Shown: positions 1 through 9,011, counted from the stretch's first letter. The stretch is 64,000 nucleotides of DNA from Actinoplanes sp. NBC_00393 (GCF_036053395.1 NZ_CP107942.1:1516501-1580500); one strand, 5' to 3'. Notes: generated by a model not told the origin, from the letters alone. Translations and numbers: made by a program.

Positions 1-1190
1 AACGCGCGCATCTCGGCGCCGGCGTTCGCCAGTAACTGGGCGTGCACACCGAGCCAGGCGGCGAAGGCGAACCGGCCCTTGAGCTCGTGCCGGTGCGGGC
101 CGATCTCGGCGACCGCGGCCTTGCGGCCGATCATCGCCATGATCCCCTTGTCCCGGTAGTGGAACGGCTGCCGGGCCTCGCCCTCGAGGTCGGCGATGAT
201 GTTGCCGGCCGCCCAGTCGCCGGCCTGCTGGGCGACACTGCCCAGCTGGGGCAGGGTGTCACCGTCGCCGGCCGGGATGTTCGCGACGTCGCCGAGCGCG
301 TACACCCGGGGGAAGCCGGAGACGGTGAGGTCCGGGCGTACGTCGATCCGGCCGCCGCGCCCCTGTGGCAGGCCGGACCGGAAGGCGAGGGGTGCGGCCA
401 TCTGGCCGCCGCCCCAGACCACCAGTCGGGTCGGGATGCCGGTGCCGTCGCTGAGCGTGACACCGTCCGGGGTGACCTCCTTGACCGAGACACCGAGGCG
501 CAGCTCGACGCCGCGTCGTTTCAGCTGCTTGACCGCATAGCCGTGCGCGTCCTCGGAGAACGCGGTGAGCACGGTGTGCCCGAGGTCGACCAGGATCACC
601 TTCGCGCCGGCGATGGCCAGGTGCGGGTAGACGTGCGGCATCACGTCGTGCACGATCTCGGCCAGCGCACCCGCGGTCTCCACCCCGGTCGGGCCACCAC
701 CGACCACCACGAAGGTGAGCGCGCCCTCGTCGATCAGCTCCGGCTTGGCCGCGGCGTCGCGGAACAGCTCCAGGATCCGGCCGCGGACCCGCTCGGCGTC
801 GTCGAGGCTGTACAGCGGCAGGGTGTGCTGGTCGGCGCCGGGTGTGTGGAAGAAGTTGGGCTGCGCGCCGGCGCCGAGCACCAGCACGTCGGCAGGCAGG
901 GTGCTGCCGTCGGCCAGGGTCACCGACGGCGCGTGCGGGTCGAGCGAGACCACCTCACCGGTATGCGTCTCCACGTTGCTGTGCCGTGCGAACATCTCGT
1001 CCAGCTCGAACCGGATGTCGCGGGGCGCCAGCTCGGCCGTGGCGATCTGGTAGAGCAGCGGCTGGAACTGGTGGTATCCGTTGCGGTCGACGATCGTCAC
1101 CCGGGCGCGCGGCTCGGCGGCCAGCCGCCGTGCACAGGCCACCCCGGCGAACCCCGCGCCGACGATGACGACTCGTTTCGTCTCGGTCAT
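1..1190 (-). CDS. ndh: Type II NADH dehydrogenase (NDH-2), 3' end cut by window edge
   Basis: FAD/NAD(P)-dependent oxidoreductase of the NDH-2 type. Members of this family oxidise NADH and pass electrons to the quinone pool at the inner face of the membrane without pumping protons. The N-terminus (MTETKRVVIVGAGFAGVACA) carries the FAD dinucleotide-binding GxGxxG. A second Rossmann motif (VVVGGGPTGVETAG) lies near residue 165 and binds NADH. A late YALGDVAN segment is the usual FAD-contacting motif. The ATG is at 1188-1190. No stop is reached before base 1, so the C-terminal membrane-anchoring part is missing. It diverges from cydA across only 86 bp, which suggests coupled expression of an NDH-2/bd-oxidase branch. 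A second NDH-2-like gene lies at 20620. Confidence 0.9.
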   Translation of the reverse strand, partial: MTETKRVVIVGAGFAGVACARRLAAEPRARVTIVDRNGYHQFQPLLYQIATAELAPRDIRFELDEMFARHSNVETHTGEVVSLDPHAPSVTLADGSTLPADVLVLGAGAQPNFFHTPGADQHTLPLYSLDDAERVRGRILELFRDAAAKPELIDEGALTFVVVGGGPTGVETAGALAEIVHDVMPHVYPHLAIAGAKVILVDLGHTVLTAFSEDAHGYAVKQLKRRGVELRLGVSVKEVTPDGVTLSDGTGIPTRLVVWGGGQMAAPLAFRSGLPQGRGGRIDVRPDLTVSGFPRVYALGDVANIPAGDGDTLPQLGSVAQQAGDWAAGNIIADLEGEARQPFHYRDKGIMAMIGRKAAVAEIGPHRHELKGRFAFAAWLGVHAQLLANAGAEMRA

Positions 1191-1276
1191 CCCGACATGG
1201 TCGGACGGTCATACCCGAGGGGCTTCACCCCGGATGGATGAGGTGCGCAAACGCGGCGCTGACCCATCGTGGAGCG

Positions 1277-2668
1277 GTGAATCCGGACCTGCTCGCCGCT
1301 CCCGCCCAGCTGTTGCCGGCACGGGAGCAGATGGCGCTGACCCTGATGTTCCACATCATCTTCGTGCCGTTCGGGATCGCGTTGCCGACGCTGATGCTGA
1401 TCGCCAACTACAAGGGCCTCAAGCGCAACGACCCGGTGTCGCTGATGCTGGCCCGGCGCTGGTCGCACGCGGCCGGCCTCACCTTCGCGGTGGGCGCCGC
1501 CTCCGGAACCGTGCTGTCGTTCGAGATGGGCCTGCTCTGGCCCGGTCTCACCGGCCGGTTCGGCGAGGTCTTCGGCCTGCCCTTCGCGATCGAGGGCATC
1601 CTGTTCTTCCTGGAGGCGATCCTGGTCGCCGTCTACATCTACGGGTGGCGGCGGCTGAAGCCGTGGACCCACTTCTGGCTCGGCCTGCCGATCCCGTTCG
1701 TGGCTTTCGGCGGCGCGTTCTCGATCATCTCGGCGAACGCCTGGATGAACATGCCGGCCGGGTTCGAGCTGGACGCGAACGGCCAGGTGATCAACGTCGA
1801 CCCGATCAAGGCGATTTTCAACCAGGCGCTTCCGTACGAGTTGGCGCACTTCATCGTCGCCGCGTACATGGCCGCCGGGTTCACCGTCGCCTCGATCTAC
1901 GTGGTCGGCTGGCTGAAGGGCCGCCGCGACCGCTACCACCGGCTCGGCATCCTGATTCCGCTGACCGTCGCCACCGTGCTCACCCCGGTGCAGTTCATCG
2001 TCGGCGACCGGACCGCGGTCGCCGTCTTCGAGGACCAGCCGGCCAAGTTCGCCGCCATGGAGGCGGTCACCACCTCCGGCACCAATCAGGCGGAGGTGCT
2101 GTTCGGCCGGTACGACAGCGCCACGAACACCGTCGAGGGCGGCATCTCGATCCCCGGGCTGAACTCGTGGCTAGCCGGTGGCAGCGTCGACACGTACGTC
2201 CCCGGCCTGGACCAGATCCCGCCGGAGAACCGCCCGTCGAACGTGACGATCGTGCACTGGGCGTTCGACATCATGGTCGGCGTCGGCACCGTCCTGATCC
2301 TGCTGGCGCTCTGGTTCTTCATCGCCTACTGGCGCAAGCGCGACGTGCCGGACAACCGGGTCTTCCTGTGGTTCGCGGCCAGTGCGGGCGTGCTCACCTA
2401 CATCGCCATCGAGGCCGGCTGGATCGTCACCGAGGTGGGCCGGCAGCCGTGGATCGTCTACAACATCATGCGTACCGAGGACGCGGTGACCGACATCGGC
2501 GCCGGCACCCTCTGGATCAGCTTCACCGCCATCGCCGTGCTCTACCTGTGCCTGGCCATCGGCACGATCACCGTGCTGCGGGCCATGTCCCGGCGCTGGC
2601 GCAACACCGATCACACCGAGGACGACCTGGCCGTCTACGGGCCGCGGCCCAAGGTGGTGGAGCGATGA
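1277..2668 (+). CDS. cydA: Cytochrome bd ubiquinol oxidase subunit I
   Basis: Quinol-oxidising subunit of the cytochrome bd terminal oxidase, a multi-pass membrane protein carrying haems b558, b595 and d. Visible family marks are the N-terminal haem-ligand helix (LTLMFHIIFVPFG), the Q-loop sequence QPAKFAAMEAV, the second haem-histidine helix (ELAHFIVAAYMAAGF) and the invariant GRQPW at about residues 388-392. The GTG at 1277 gives 463 aa and puts the first histidine helix at the usual distance from the N-terminus. An in-frame ATG at 1238 would add 13 residues. The stop overlaps the cydB start by 4 nt. No cydDC haem/thiol exporter genes are in the window. Confidence 0.93.
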   Translation: MNPDLLAAPAQLLPAREQMALTLMFHIIFVPFGIALPTLMLIANYKGLKRNDPVSLMLARRWSHAAGLTFAVGAASGTVLSFEMGLLWPGLTGRFGEVFGLPFAIEGILFFLEAILVAVYIYGWRRLKPWTHFWLGLPIPFVAFGGAFSIISANAWMNMPAGFELDANGQVINVDPIKAIFNQALPYELAHFIVAAYMAAGFTVASIYVVGWLKGRRDRYHRLGILIPLTVATVLTPVQFIVGDRTAVAVFEDQPAKFAAMEAVTTSGTNQAEVLFGRYDSATNTVEGGISIPGLNSWLAGGSVDTYVPGLDQIPPENRPSNVTIVHWAFDIMVGVGTVLILLALWFFIAYWRKRDVPDNRVFLWFAASAGVLTYIAIEAGWIVTEVGRQPWIVYNIMRTEDAVTDIGAGTLWISFTAIAVLYLCLAIGTITVLRAMSRRWRNTDHTEDDLAVYGPRPKVVER

Positions 2669-3708
2669 GCACCGCTGTCGCCGGCATCATGGTGCTGGCC
2701 CTGACCCTGTACGCGTGCACCGGCATCGCCGACTACGGCGCCGGATTCTGGGATCTGACCGCCGGTGGACGGGAACGGGGCCGTCGCCCGCGCGCCCTGA
2801 TCGACACCGCGATCACCCCGGTCTGGGAGGCGAATCACGTCTGGCTGATCTACGTGCTGGTGGTCTGCTGGACGGCGTTCGGCAGCACCTTCGCGTCGAT
2901 CATGTCCACGCTGTACATCCCGCTCGCGCTCGCGCTGCTGGGCATCGTGCTGCGCGCGGCCGGCTTCGCGATGAGCAAGGACGCGGCCCGGGCCCGGATG
3001 CGGCACCTGGCCGGCTGGGTGTTCGGGATCGGCTCGGTGCTCACCCCGTTCTGGCTGGGCACCGCGGTGGGCGCGGTGCTCACCGGCCGGATCCCGGTCG
3101 GGGACGCGGCGGGCAACGAGGTCACCAGCTGGTTCAACGTCACGGCCATCCTGATCGGGTTGCTGGTGGTGGCCATCGGGGCGTATGTCTCGGCGGTCTA
3201 CCTGCACGCCGAGGCGCTCCGGCACGGCGTCAGCGCCTTGTACGGCTATTTCCGGATCCGGGCCATCGGCGCCGGCATCGCCGGCCTGGCGATCGGCGTC
3301 GGTGTGCTGATCTCGCTGTACTTCGACGAGAAGCAGATGTTCGACCGGGTGGTGCAGCGTAGCTGGATCCTGCTGCTGCTCAGCCTGATCCTGCTGACTG
3401 TCTCGTTCCGGCTGGCCACCGGCGCCCGGACGTGGCTGCCCCGGCTGGTCAGCGCGGGCGGGATCGCTGCCCTGGTCGGGGCGTGGGCGGTCGCGCAGTA
3501 TCCGTACCTGCTGCCGTTCTCGCTGACTGTCTCGCAGGGGGCCGCCGAGGCGGCGACGCTGCGGTGGATGTTGATCTGGTTCGTCGGCGCCCTGATTCTG
3601 GTGATCCCGGCCCTGATCCTGCTGTTCTGGCTGGATCAGCAGGATGAGCTGGGCGAGGACCCGGCCACGTCGCGGGCCCCCGCCACGGAAAGCTCAGCTC
3701 AGGCGTGA
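2665..3708 (+). CDS. cydB: Cytochrome bd ubiquinol oxidase subunit II
   Basis: Partner subunit of CydA in the bd-type oxidase, which reduces O2 to water with electrons from quinol. The product is 347 aa with many hydrophobic helices. The family signature near the N-terminus is present (YGAGFWDLTAGG, then PVWEANHVWLIYVLVV). The ATG sits inside the cydA stop (ATGA, 2665-2668), so the two are translationally coupled. The last 15 nt overlap the 3' end of the convergent GMC oxidoreductase gene. The C-terminal tail after the last helix is short and charged. Confidence 0.93.
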   Translation: MSTAVAGIMVLALTLYACTGIADYGAGFWDLTAGGRERGRRPRALIDTAITPVWEANHVWLIYVLVVCWTAFGSTFASIMSTLYIPLALALLGIVLRAAGFAMSKDAARARMRHLAGWVFGIGSVLTPFWLGTAVGAVLTGRIPVGDAAGNEVTSWFNVTAILIGLLVVAIGAYVSAVYLHAEALRHGVSALYGYFRIRAIGAGIAGLAIGVGVLISLYFDEKQMFDRVVQRSWILLLLSLILLTVSFRLATGARTWLPRLVSAGGIAALVGAWAVAQYPYLLPFSLTVSQGAAEAATLRWMLIWFVGALILVIPALILLFWLDQQDELGEDPATSRAPATESSAQA

Positions 3709-5253
3709 CGCGATGTGGTCGCCGACCCGCAGGGCGTTGGCCATCGCGGTCAGCGACGGGTTCACCGCCCCGATGCTCGGGAAGAAGCTGGTGTCCACCA
3801 CGTAGAGGTTGTCCAGCTCGTGGGCCTTGCAGTTGACGTCCAGCGCCGAACTGGCCGGGTCCGTGCCGAACCGTACGGTCCCGGCCTGGTGCGCGGTCGC
3901 CCCGATCGGCATCCCCTTGTGCAGGTAGATGCTGTGGTCCAGCAGCCGGTGCGGGTGCATCCCGAGGTCGCCGAGCATGTTCTGCAGCTGGTGCTGCAGC
4001 CGCCTGACGCCCTCGAAGTTGTTCTTCTCGTCCAGCGTCAGCCGGATCTGCCCGTCGGACTCCAGCGTGACCCGGTTCGCCGGGTCGGGCAGGTCCTCGC
4101 CGCACAGCCAGAAGTCGACCGCGTGATGGGCGAGCACCTCGAACGGCATCTCCGGGGACACCTTGCCGGCCATCCGTGGCGCGTTCGCCCGGATCTGCTC
4201 GGCGTCGGACTTGCCGAGCATCTGGATGCCGCCCATCGGGAACTCCCACTCGTCCGACGCGAGATACCAGTCGTGGATCGCGAGGGTCTTCTGGAAGCGG
4301 GTCGGGTTGGGCTCGCGGGACACCGCCATCACGGCCAGGTTGTTGTGCCGCATGTAGTGGCGGCCCACCGTGTCCGAGCCGTTGGCCAGGCCGCGTGGGT
4401 GCTGGTCGTTCGCCGATCGCAGCAGCAGGGCCGCCGAGTTCACCGCGCCGCAGGCCACCACGACGATGTCGGCGGTGAACCGCTGCGTCTCGCCGTTCAC
4501 TGAAGCGATCACCGCGGTGACCTCGCGGCTGGAGCTCTCCAGGCGCTCCACGTACGCATTGGTGATCATCGTGACGTTGTCGTGCGCCAGCGCCGGGTCG
4601 ACGCACCGCACCTGGGCGTCGGACTTGGCGTTGAGCAGGCACGGGAAGCCGTCCACCCGGTTGCAGCGGATGCAGGCGCTGTCATGGGTCGCGTTCCCGG
4701 CCGCGTTCTGCGTCAAGTTCACCCCGATCGGCAGGTGGAACGGGTGCCGGCCGAGCTTCTCCAGGCTGTCGCTGAGCTCCTGGATCCGCGGTTCGTGCTG
4801 CACCGGCGCGTACGGATACTGCCGGCTCGCCGGCCCCTCGAACGGATCCTCCCCGTGCCACCCGTGCACCCCGTACAGATGCTCGGCCTCGCAGTAGTAC
4901 GGCTCCAGGTCGTCGTAGCTGATCGGCCAAGCGGGGGAGACCCCGCCGTGGTGGCGGATCTCGCCGAAGTCCTGCGGGCGCAGCCGGAACAGCGCCGCCC
5001 CGTAGAACTTGGTGTTCCCGCCGACGTAGTAGTTCACTTCGGGTGGGAACTCGTGCCCGTGTTTGTCGAGCCAGAATTCCGGCGCCCGGTACTTACCCTT
5101 GACGAACACCGCCGTCGATTCCCAGTTGTCCCGTTCCCGGGGCAGGTAATCCCCGCGTTCCAGGATCAGGACCCGCTTGCCGGTGCCGGCCAGCCGGTGT
5201 GCCAGGGTGCCGCCACCGGCGCCGGTCCCGATCACGATCACGTCGGAGTGCAT
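3694..5253 (-). CDS. GMC family FAD-dependent oxidoreductase
   Basis: A 519-aa glucose-methanol-choline oxidoreductase. Family members oxidise alcohols, sugars or sterols with FAD. The FAD-binding N-terminus is clear (VIVIGTGAGGGTLAHRLAG, then ILERGDYLPRE). The C-terminus has the GMC closing motif in the form DTSFFPSIGAVNPSLT, preceded by HQAGTVRFG, which contributes the active-site histidine region. A cysteine pair (CIRCNRVDGFPC, about residue 194) resembles the sub-branch annotated as cholesterol oxidase/choline dehydrogenase-like; the substrate cannot be told from sequence. A strong RBS (AGGGGAAG) precedes the ATG. It lies 11 nt downstream of the MFS gene, probably as one operon. No signal peptide is visible, so it is likely cytoplasmic. 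Confidence 0.88.
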   Translation of the reverse strand: MHSDVIVIGTGAGGGTLAHRLAGTGKRVLILERGDYLPRERDNWESTAVFVKGKYRAPEFWLDKHGHEFPPEVNYYVGGNTKFYGAALFRLRPQDFGEIRHHGGVSPAWPISYDDLEPYYCEAEHLYGVHGWHGEDPFEGPASRQYPYAPVQHEPRIQELSDSLEKLGRHPFHLPIGVNLTQNAAGNATHDSACIRCNRVDGFPCLLNAKSDAQVRCVDPALAHDNVTMITNAYVERLESSSREVTAVIASVNGETQRFTADIVVVACGAVNSAALLLRSANDQHPRGLANGSDTVGRHYMRHNNLAVMAVSREPNPTRFQKTLAIHDWYLASDEWEFPMGGIQMLGKSDAEQIRANAPRMAGKVSPEMPFEVLAHHAVDFWLCGEDLPDPANRVTLESDGQIRLTLDEKNNFEGVRRLQHQLQNMLGDLGMHPHRLLDHSIYLHKGMPIGATAHQAGTVRFGTDPASSALDVNCKAHELDNLYVVDTSFFPSIGAVNPSLTAMANALRVGDHIASRLS

Positions 5254-5264
5254 GCGCTCTTCCC

Positions 5265-6854
5265 CTATCCGTTGTCCTCGGCGTGGTAGTCCGCCAAGAG
5301 CTGCTGCTCCTGCTCCTTACGGGGGAACAGGAAGTAGACGAGCACCGCGCCGACGAGGATCGCGATGATCCCGGCCGTGTACGCCCAGTCCGCGCCGTCC
5401 AGGAAGGACCTCTTGGCGGCGGCGGTGATCTCGTTCGCGTACTGCGGGTACTGCTGAGCCGCGTCCGCGGCGCTGGAGTACGACTTGGTCAGCACGTTCT
5501 CCATCTCGCTGGTCATGTTCTGCGCGTCCGGAGCGGTGGCCAGCGTGGCGGCGAACGCGGAGGCGTACCCGGCGGTCAGCAGCGCGCCGAAGATCGACTG
5601 GAGGATCGCGCCGCCCAGGTCACGCTGCAGGTCGGCGGTGCCGGAGGCCATGCCGGCGCGGCGTACCGGGACCGAGCCGGTGAGCGAGTGCGACGCCGGG
5701 GTGCCGGCCAGACCGACACCGATGCCGATGAACGCGTACGCCAGGCCGATCTGCCAGTACGGGCTGTCCTCCTGCCAGAACACCAGCATCCAGCCGAAGG
5801 CGAGCAGCAGGGAGACGTACCCGCAGAGCAGGGTGAACCGGGCGCCGCGGGTCTCCACCAGCACGGCGCTTCGGGGAGCCACCAGGACCATGAGCACCAC
5901 GGCCGGCAGGAAGGCGGCGCCCGCCTCCAGGGTCGAGTAGGACAGCACGTTCTGCAGGTACTGCTGGCTGACGAACGCCGAGCCCATCAGCGAGCCGAAC
6001 ACGATCACCCCGGCGCAGGCGGCCACCCAGAAGATTCGCCGGCCGGCCACCTTCAGGTCGTACAGCGGGTTCGCGGCGGCACGCTGGCGCAGGATGAACC
6101 CGATCAGCGCGGCCAGCGCGATCGCGGCCAGCCCGAGGGTGAGCGTGCCCTTGTTCGGCACCGGCGCGAAGTTGATCGACAGGATCAGCGAGCCGACCAG
6201 CACCACGGACAGGATGCCGCCGAGGTTGTCGACCGGATCAGTGGTCTCGTTCACCCCGCTCGGCACCAGGAACCAGGCCAGCAGCAGCGCCAGCACCACC
6301 AGCGGCAGGGTGATCAGGAAGACCGAGCCCCACCAGAAGTTCTGCAGCAGCGCCCCGGCGACCAGCGGCCCCAGGGCGGCGATGCCACCGCCGATCGCCG
6401 ACCAGAGCGCGATCGACTTCGTCCGCCCGGCGCCGGACCACAGCGCGGTGATCAGCGCCAGGGTGGTCGGGTAGGCCAGGCCGGCCGAGAAGCCGCCGAG
6501 CATCCGGGCCCCGAACAGCACCGCGTCCGACGGGGCGTACGCGGCCAGCAGGCAGGCGGGGACGGAGAGCCCCATGCCGAGCAGGAGCATCATCTTGCGC
6601 CCGTACCGGTCGCCGAGCGCGCCCAGGTAGAGCACCGACGCGGCCAGGCCCAGCGAATAGCCGACCGCGATCAGGTCCAGGGTGGTCTGCGACGAGTCGA
6701 AGGCCCGGCCGATCGACGGCAGGGCCACGTTCGCCACGGACAGGTTCAGGTTCGCCACGGCGGCGACCACGATCAGCGCGGTCAGCACCAGTCCAGCTCG
6801 GGCCGGCGCCTGACCGGTCACGGCGGTGTCCCGCCCTTGTTCGGTATCAGCCAT
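5265..6854 (-). CDS. MFS transporter, 14-helix drug-exporter type (DHA2-like)
   Basis: Major facilitator of about 529 aa. The size and the long hydrophobic helix series fit the 14-TM DHA2/EmrB-QacA branch. The cytoplasmic loop 2-3 motif reads LGALGDRYGRKMML. A large hydrophilic section near the C-terminus (about residues 440-490 by my start) lies before the last helix, as in this subfamily. I prefer the ATG at 6854 (MADTEQG); an in-frame GTG at 6923 would add 23 residues that do not look like the family. It is the first gene of a probable pair with the GMC oxidoreductase. The exported compound is unknown. Confidence 0.85.
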   Translation of the reverse strand: MADTEQGRDTAVTGQAPARAGLVLTALIVVAAVANLNLSVANVALPSIGRAFDSSQTTLDLIAVGYSLGLAASVLYLGALGDRYGRKMMLLLGMGLSVPACLLAAYAPSDAVLFGARMLGGFSAGLAYPTTLALITALWSGAGRTKSIALWSAIGGGIAALGPLVAGALLQNFWWGSVFLITLPLVVLALLLAWFLVPSGVNETTDPVDNLGGILSVVLVGSLILSINFAPVPNKGTLTLGLAAIALAALIGFILRQRAAANPLYDLKVAGRRIFWVAACAGVIVFGSLMGSAFVSQQYLQNVLSYSTLEAGAAFLPAVVLMVLVAPRSAVLVETRGARFTLLCGYVSLLLAFGWMLVFWQEDSPYWQIGLAYAFIGIGVGLAGTPASHSLTGSVPVRRAGMASGTADLQRDLGGAILQSIFGALLTAGYASAFAATLATAPDAQNMTSEMENVLTKSYSSAADAAQQYPQYANEITAAAKRSFLDGADWAYTAGIIAILVGAVLVYFLFPRKEQEQQLLADYHAEDNG

Positions 6855-7008
6855 GGCCTCAACGTCGCTCGCTGCGCCGGTGCCGCGCATCGTTCGTGAT
6901 GGGTGAACCTGAGCCGCGCTCACCCCTGACGGGGGATGTCACCCGCGACGCGGTGTCCTTTGCTGGACGACGGACGGGCGGTTAACGACGGCACAAGGAC
7001 GGTAGAAG

Positions 7009-8121
7009 ATGGACACCGCGAACGACAGCGCTCCGGCGACGAGCTCCGACTGGGGCTGGCGGGTTTGGGTCAGTGCGGCGATCGCCGCGGTGCTGGGCGC
7101 GGTGATCGGCGGTGTCGTGGTCAACGCGAACCAGTCGTCCGGCAGCCCGTCCGGCGGCTCCTCGCTCGGCGTGGGCTCCGACAAGGCCGCCACCTGCGCG
7201 GCCACCGCGGTGGCGGAGAAGACGCTGCCCTCGGTCGTGACGATCTCCGCGAGCAGCGGCGAGGCCGGCGGCACCGGCTCCGGCGAGGTGATCCGCGACG
7301 ACGGCTACATCCTCACCAACAACCACGTGATCTCGGTGGCCGCGAACGGCGGCCAGGTCAGCGTGCTGTTCAACGACGGCCGCAGCGTGCCGGCCACCAT
7401 CACCGGCCGGGACCCGAAGGCCGACCTGGCCGTCATCAAGGTCGAGGGGCAGCAGAACCTGTCGGTCATCCCGTTCGGCTCCTCCAAGGACGTGGTGGTG
7501 GGCCAGCCGGTGGTCGCGCTCGGTGCCCCGCTCGGCCTGTCCAACACGGTCACCTCCGGCATCATCAGCGCCCTGGACCGCACCATCGAGGTGCCGGGCG
7601 ACGAGGGGGAGAGCGCGCTGCTGGTCTCAGCGCTGCAGACCGACGCCGCGATCAACCCGGGCAACAGCGGCGGCGCGCTGGTCAACTGCTCCGGCCAGCT
7701 GATCGGGGTGCCCTCGGCCGGCGCGACCATCCCCAGCTCGGCGGGCGGCGGCGGCAGCGCCGGTGACATCGGCCTCGGCTTCGCGATCCCGGTCGACCTG
7801 GCGAAACTCGTCTCCGACGAGATCATCGAGACCGGCACGGTCACCCACGCCTGGTTCGGCGTCAGCGTCATCACGGTGCCGCCCACCCAGGGCCAGCCCG
7901 GCGGCGTCTACGTCCGCTCGGTGGTGCCCGGCGGCCCGGCGGCCAAGGCCGGCCTGCAGACCGGCGACATGATCACCAGTATCGACGGTAAGCCGGTTAC
8001 GAGCACCAACGACCTCGCCGCCGTCACCCTGACCAAGCGGCCCGGCGACGTCGTCACGGTCGACTACACACGCAACGGCAAACCGGGCAGCGCGAAGGTG
8101 ACGCTCGGCGCCCAGCAGTGA
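7009..8121 (+). CDS. HtrA/DegP-type membrane-anchored serine protease with PDZ domain
   Basis: A 370-aa extracytoplasmic protease. It has a short cytoplasmic N-terminus, one TM helix at about residues 18-40, a Ser/Gly-rich linker, a trypsin-like domain and one C-terminal PDZ domain (about 280-365). The catalytic triad is readable: His106 in LTNNHV, Asp139 in ADLAVIKV and Ser220 in NPGNSGGAL. The family degrades or refolds damaged exported proteins and often takes part in envelope stress signalling. Actinobacteria carry several paralogues, so I give no symbol. No regulator is adjacent. Confidence 0.92.
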   Translation: MDTANDSAPATSSDWGWRVWVSAAIAAVLGAVIGGVVVNANQSSGSPSGGSSLGVGSDKAATCAATAVAEKTLPSVVTISASSGEAGGTGSGEVIRDDGYILTNNHVISVAANGGQVSVLFNDGRSVPATITGRDPKADLAVIKVEGQQNLSVIPFGSSKDVVVGQPVVALGAPLGLSNTVTSGIISALDRTIEVPGDEGESALLVSALQTDAAINPGNSGGALVNCSGQLIGVPSAGATIPSSAGGGGSAGDIGLGFAIPVDLAKLVSDEIIETGTVTHAWFGVSVITVPPTQGQPGGVYVRSVVPGGPAAKAGLQTGDMITSIDGKPVTSTNDLAAVTLTKRPGDVVTVDYTRNGKPGSAKVTLGAQQ

Positions 8122-8164
8122 CCCCCGGTGCCCGGCCGATTCCGACCGGTCGGCGCAGCCGGCG

Positions 8165-8191
8165 GCCCGTCCGCCGATGCGACGGACGGGC
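8165..8191 (+). terminator. Hairpin downstream of the HtrA-type gene
   Basis: A perfect 9-bp inverted repeat (GCCCGTCCG / CGGACGGGC) with a 9-nt loop, 44 nt after the protease stop. There is no T-run, as is common for actinobacterial terminators. It falls inside an upstream extension of the next ORF, which supports that gene's later start. Confidence 0.45.
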
Positions 8192-8238
8192 CCGGGGATG
8201 CGAGCCTGCATGATCTGGGTACATTGCTGCACGTGACG

Positions 8239-8574
8239 ATGGCGGACCGGAGTTCGCAGGCGGCCCCCGAGGGGACGCGATGCGCAGCGGCCACCACCGT
8301 GCCGCACGCGGACTTCGAGGTCCTGCTGGGCCTGCGGCACCGGGTTGGCCTGCCACAACGCGACCTGCGCTGCGAACTCGCGGCCGACCACGGCGGCCGC
8401 CACGTCGCCTTCGCGCTGGCCGCCGACGGCGGCGACGAATGGTGGTGGGCGAGCTGGGACGCCGAGCGCGGCGAAGTGCTCCGCCTCGAACCCTGCGACC
8501 GCGTCTGCCCCGACGAGCACGACGACTGCCTGCTTCCGGCCGGCCATGCCGGCCTGCACAGCTACGAATTCTGA
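8239..8574 (+). CDS. Small Cys/His-rich protein of unknown function
   Basis: A 111-aa soluble protein that I do not recognise as a named family. Its notable feature is two copies of the spacing C-x5-H-x3-H: CELAADHGGRH at about residues 45-55 and CLLPAGHAGLH at the C-terminus. Two further cysteines sit in CDRVC just before the second copy. This looks like metal (probably zinc) binding, and short motifs of this kind recur in actinobacterial hypothetical proteins. The central part holds a tryptophan cluster (EWWWASW). I chose the ATG at 8239 because the upstream in-frame extension from 8128 covers a terminator-like hairpin. The stop lies 2 nt before an inverted-repeat element. Confidence 0.6.
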   Translation: MADRSSQAAPEGTRCAAATTVPHADFEVLLGLRHRVGLPQRDLRCELAADHGGRHVAFALAADGGDEWWWASWDAERGEVLRLEPCDRVCPDEHDDCLLPAGHAGLHSYEF

Positions 8575-8576
8575 AA

Positions 8577-9011
8577 ATCCGGGGTACGCGCGACGAAAAG
8601 TCCCCGCTCACCCAAGCGACCTGGCACGGCGAGACGCCCCAACGCCACGGCCGGGCTGAAGCACGTGGACCGGCCGGTCGACACGCCTGTTTTCGCGTCC
8701 GCAAAACAGCCCAGTCAACCAGCCGAGCAATACGCGCCAGCCGTCGTCCTCGGCCCGGCCCGGCCCGCGAGGCAGCGTTCGGGGTCAGCCCGGTGGGGCG
8801 GCTGACGGCCAGGGTTGTCTTCCGGGCCGCGAGGCAGCGTTTGGGGTCAGCTCGGTGGGGCGGCTGACGGACCAGGGCTGCTTCGCGGGCTGCGAAGCAG
8901 CCCTGCGGGACAGCTGAACCCCGTGCTTCAGCCCGGCGGGGGCGCTGGGGCCTTGAGGCGTGCCTGATCGCTCGGGGAGAGCGGGGACTTTTCGTCACGC
9001 GTACTCCGGAT
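8577..9011. repeat. 435-bp gene-less element with 33-bp terminal inverted repeats
   Basis: The ends 8577-8609 and 8979-9011 are inverted copies matching at 31 of 33 positions. Both contain GACGAAAAGTCCCCGCTC. The symmetry continues imperfectly inward to about 8665 and 8922, with CTGAAGCACG at the inner ends, so each arm is about 90 bp. The core has two 62-bp direct repeats starting near 8764 and 8826, and a perfect 14-bp hairpin at 8873-8905. No ORF of transposase size is present and no target duplication is obvious. It resembles a MITE-like or repetitive intergenic element. The sequence shows the structure; mobility is inference. Confidence 0.7.
8764..8887. repeat. Two tandem 62-bp direct repeats inside the inverted-repeat element
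   Basis: Two adjacent copies share the core GCGAGGCAGCGTT and GGTGGGGCGGCTGACGG with a few substitutions. The second runs straight into the 14-bp hairpin at 8873-8905. Confidence 0.65.

Noticed and set aside
42..1241. 399-aa plus-strand frame opposite the NDH-2 gene
   Set aside because: Antisense shadow rich in Val/Gly/Arg/His; the minus strand encodes a clear NDH-2.
1191..1276. Rex or DosR binding site between NDH-2 and cydA
   Set aside because: I looked for TTGTGAA-type and GGGACTT-type palindromes and found none convincing.
1081..2664. Long 5' extension of the cydB frame (opposite or over cydA)
   Set aside because: Arg/Gly/Asp-rich out-of-frame translation of cydA; cydB proper begins at ATG 2665.
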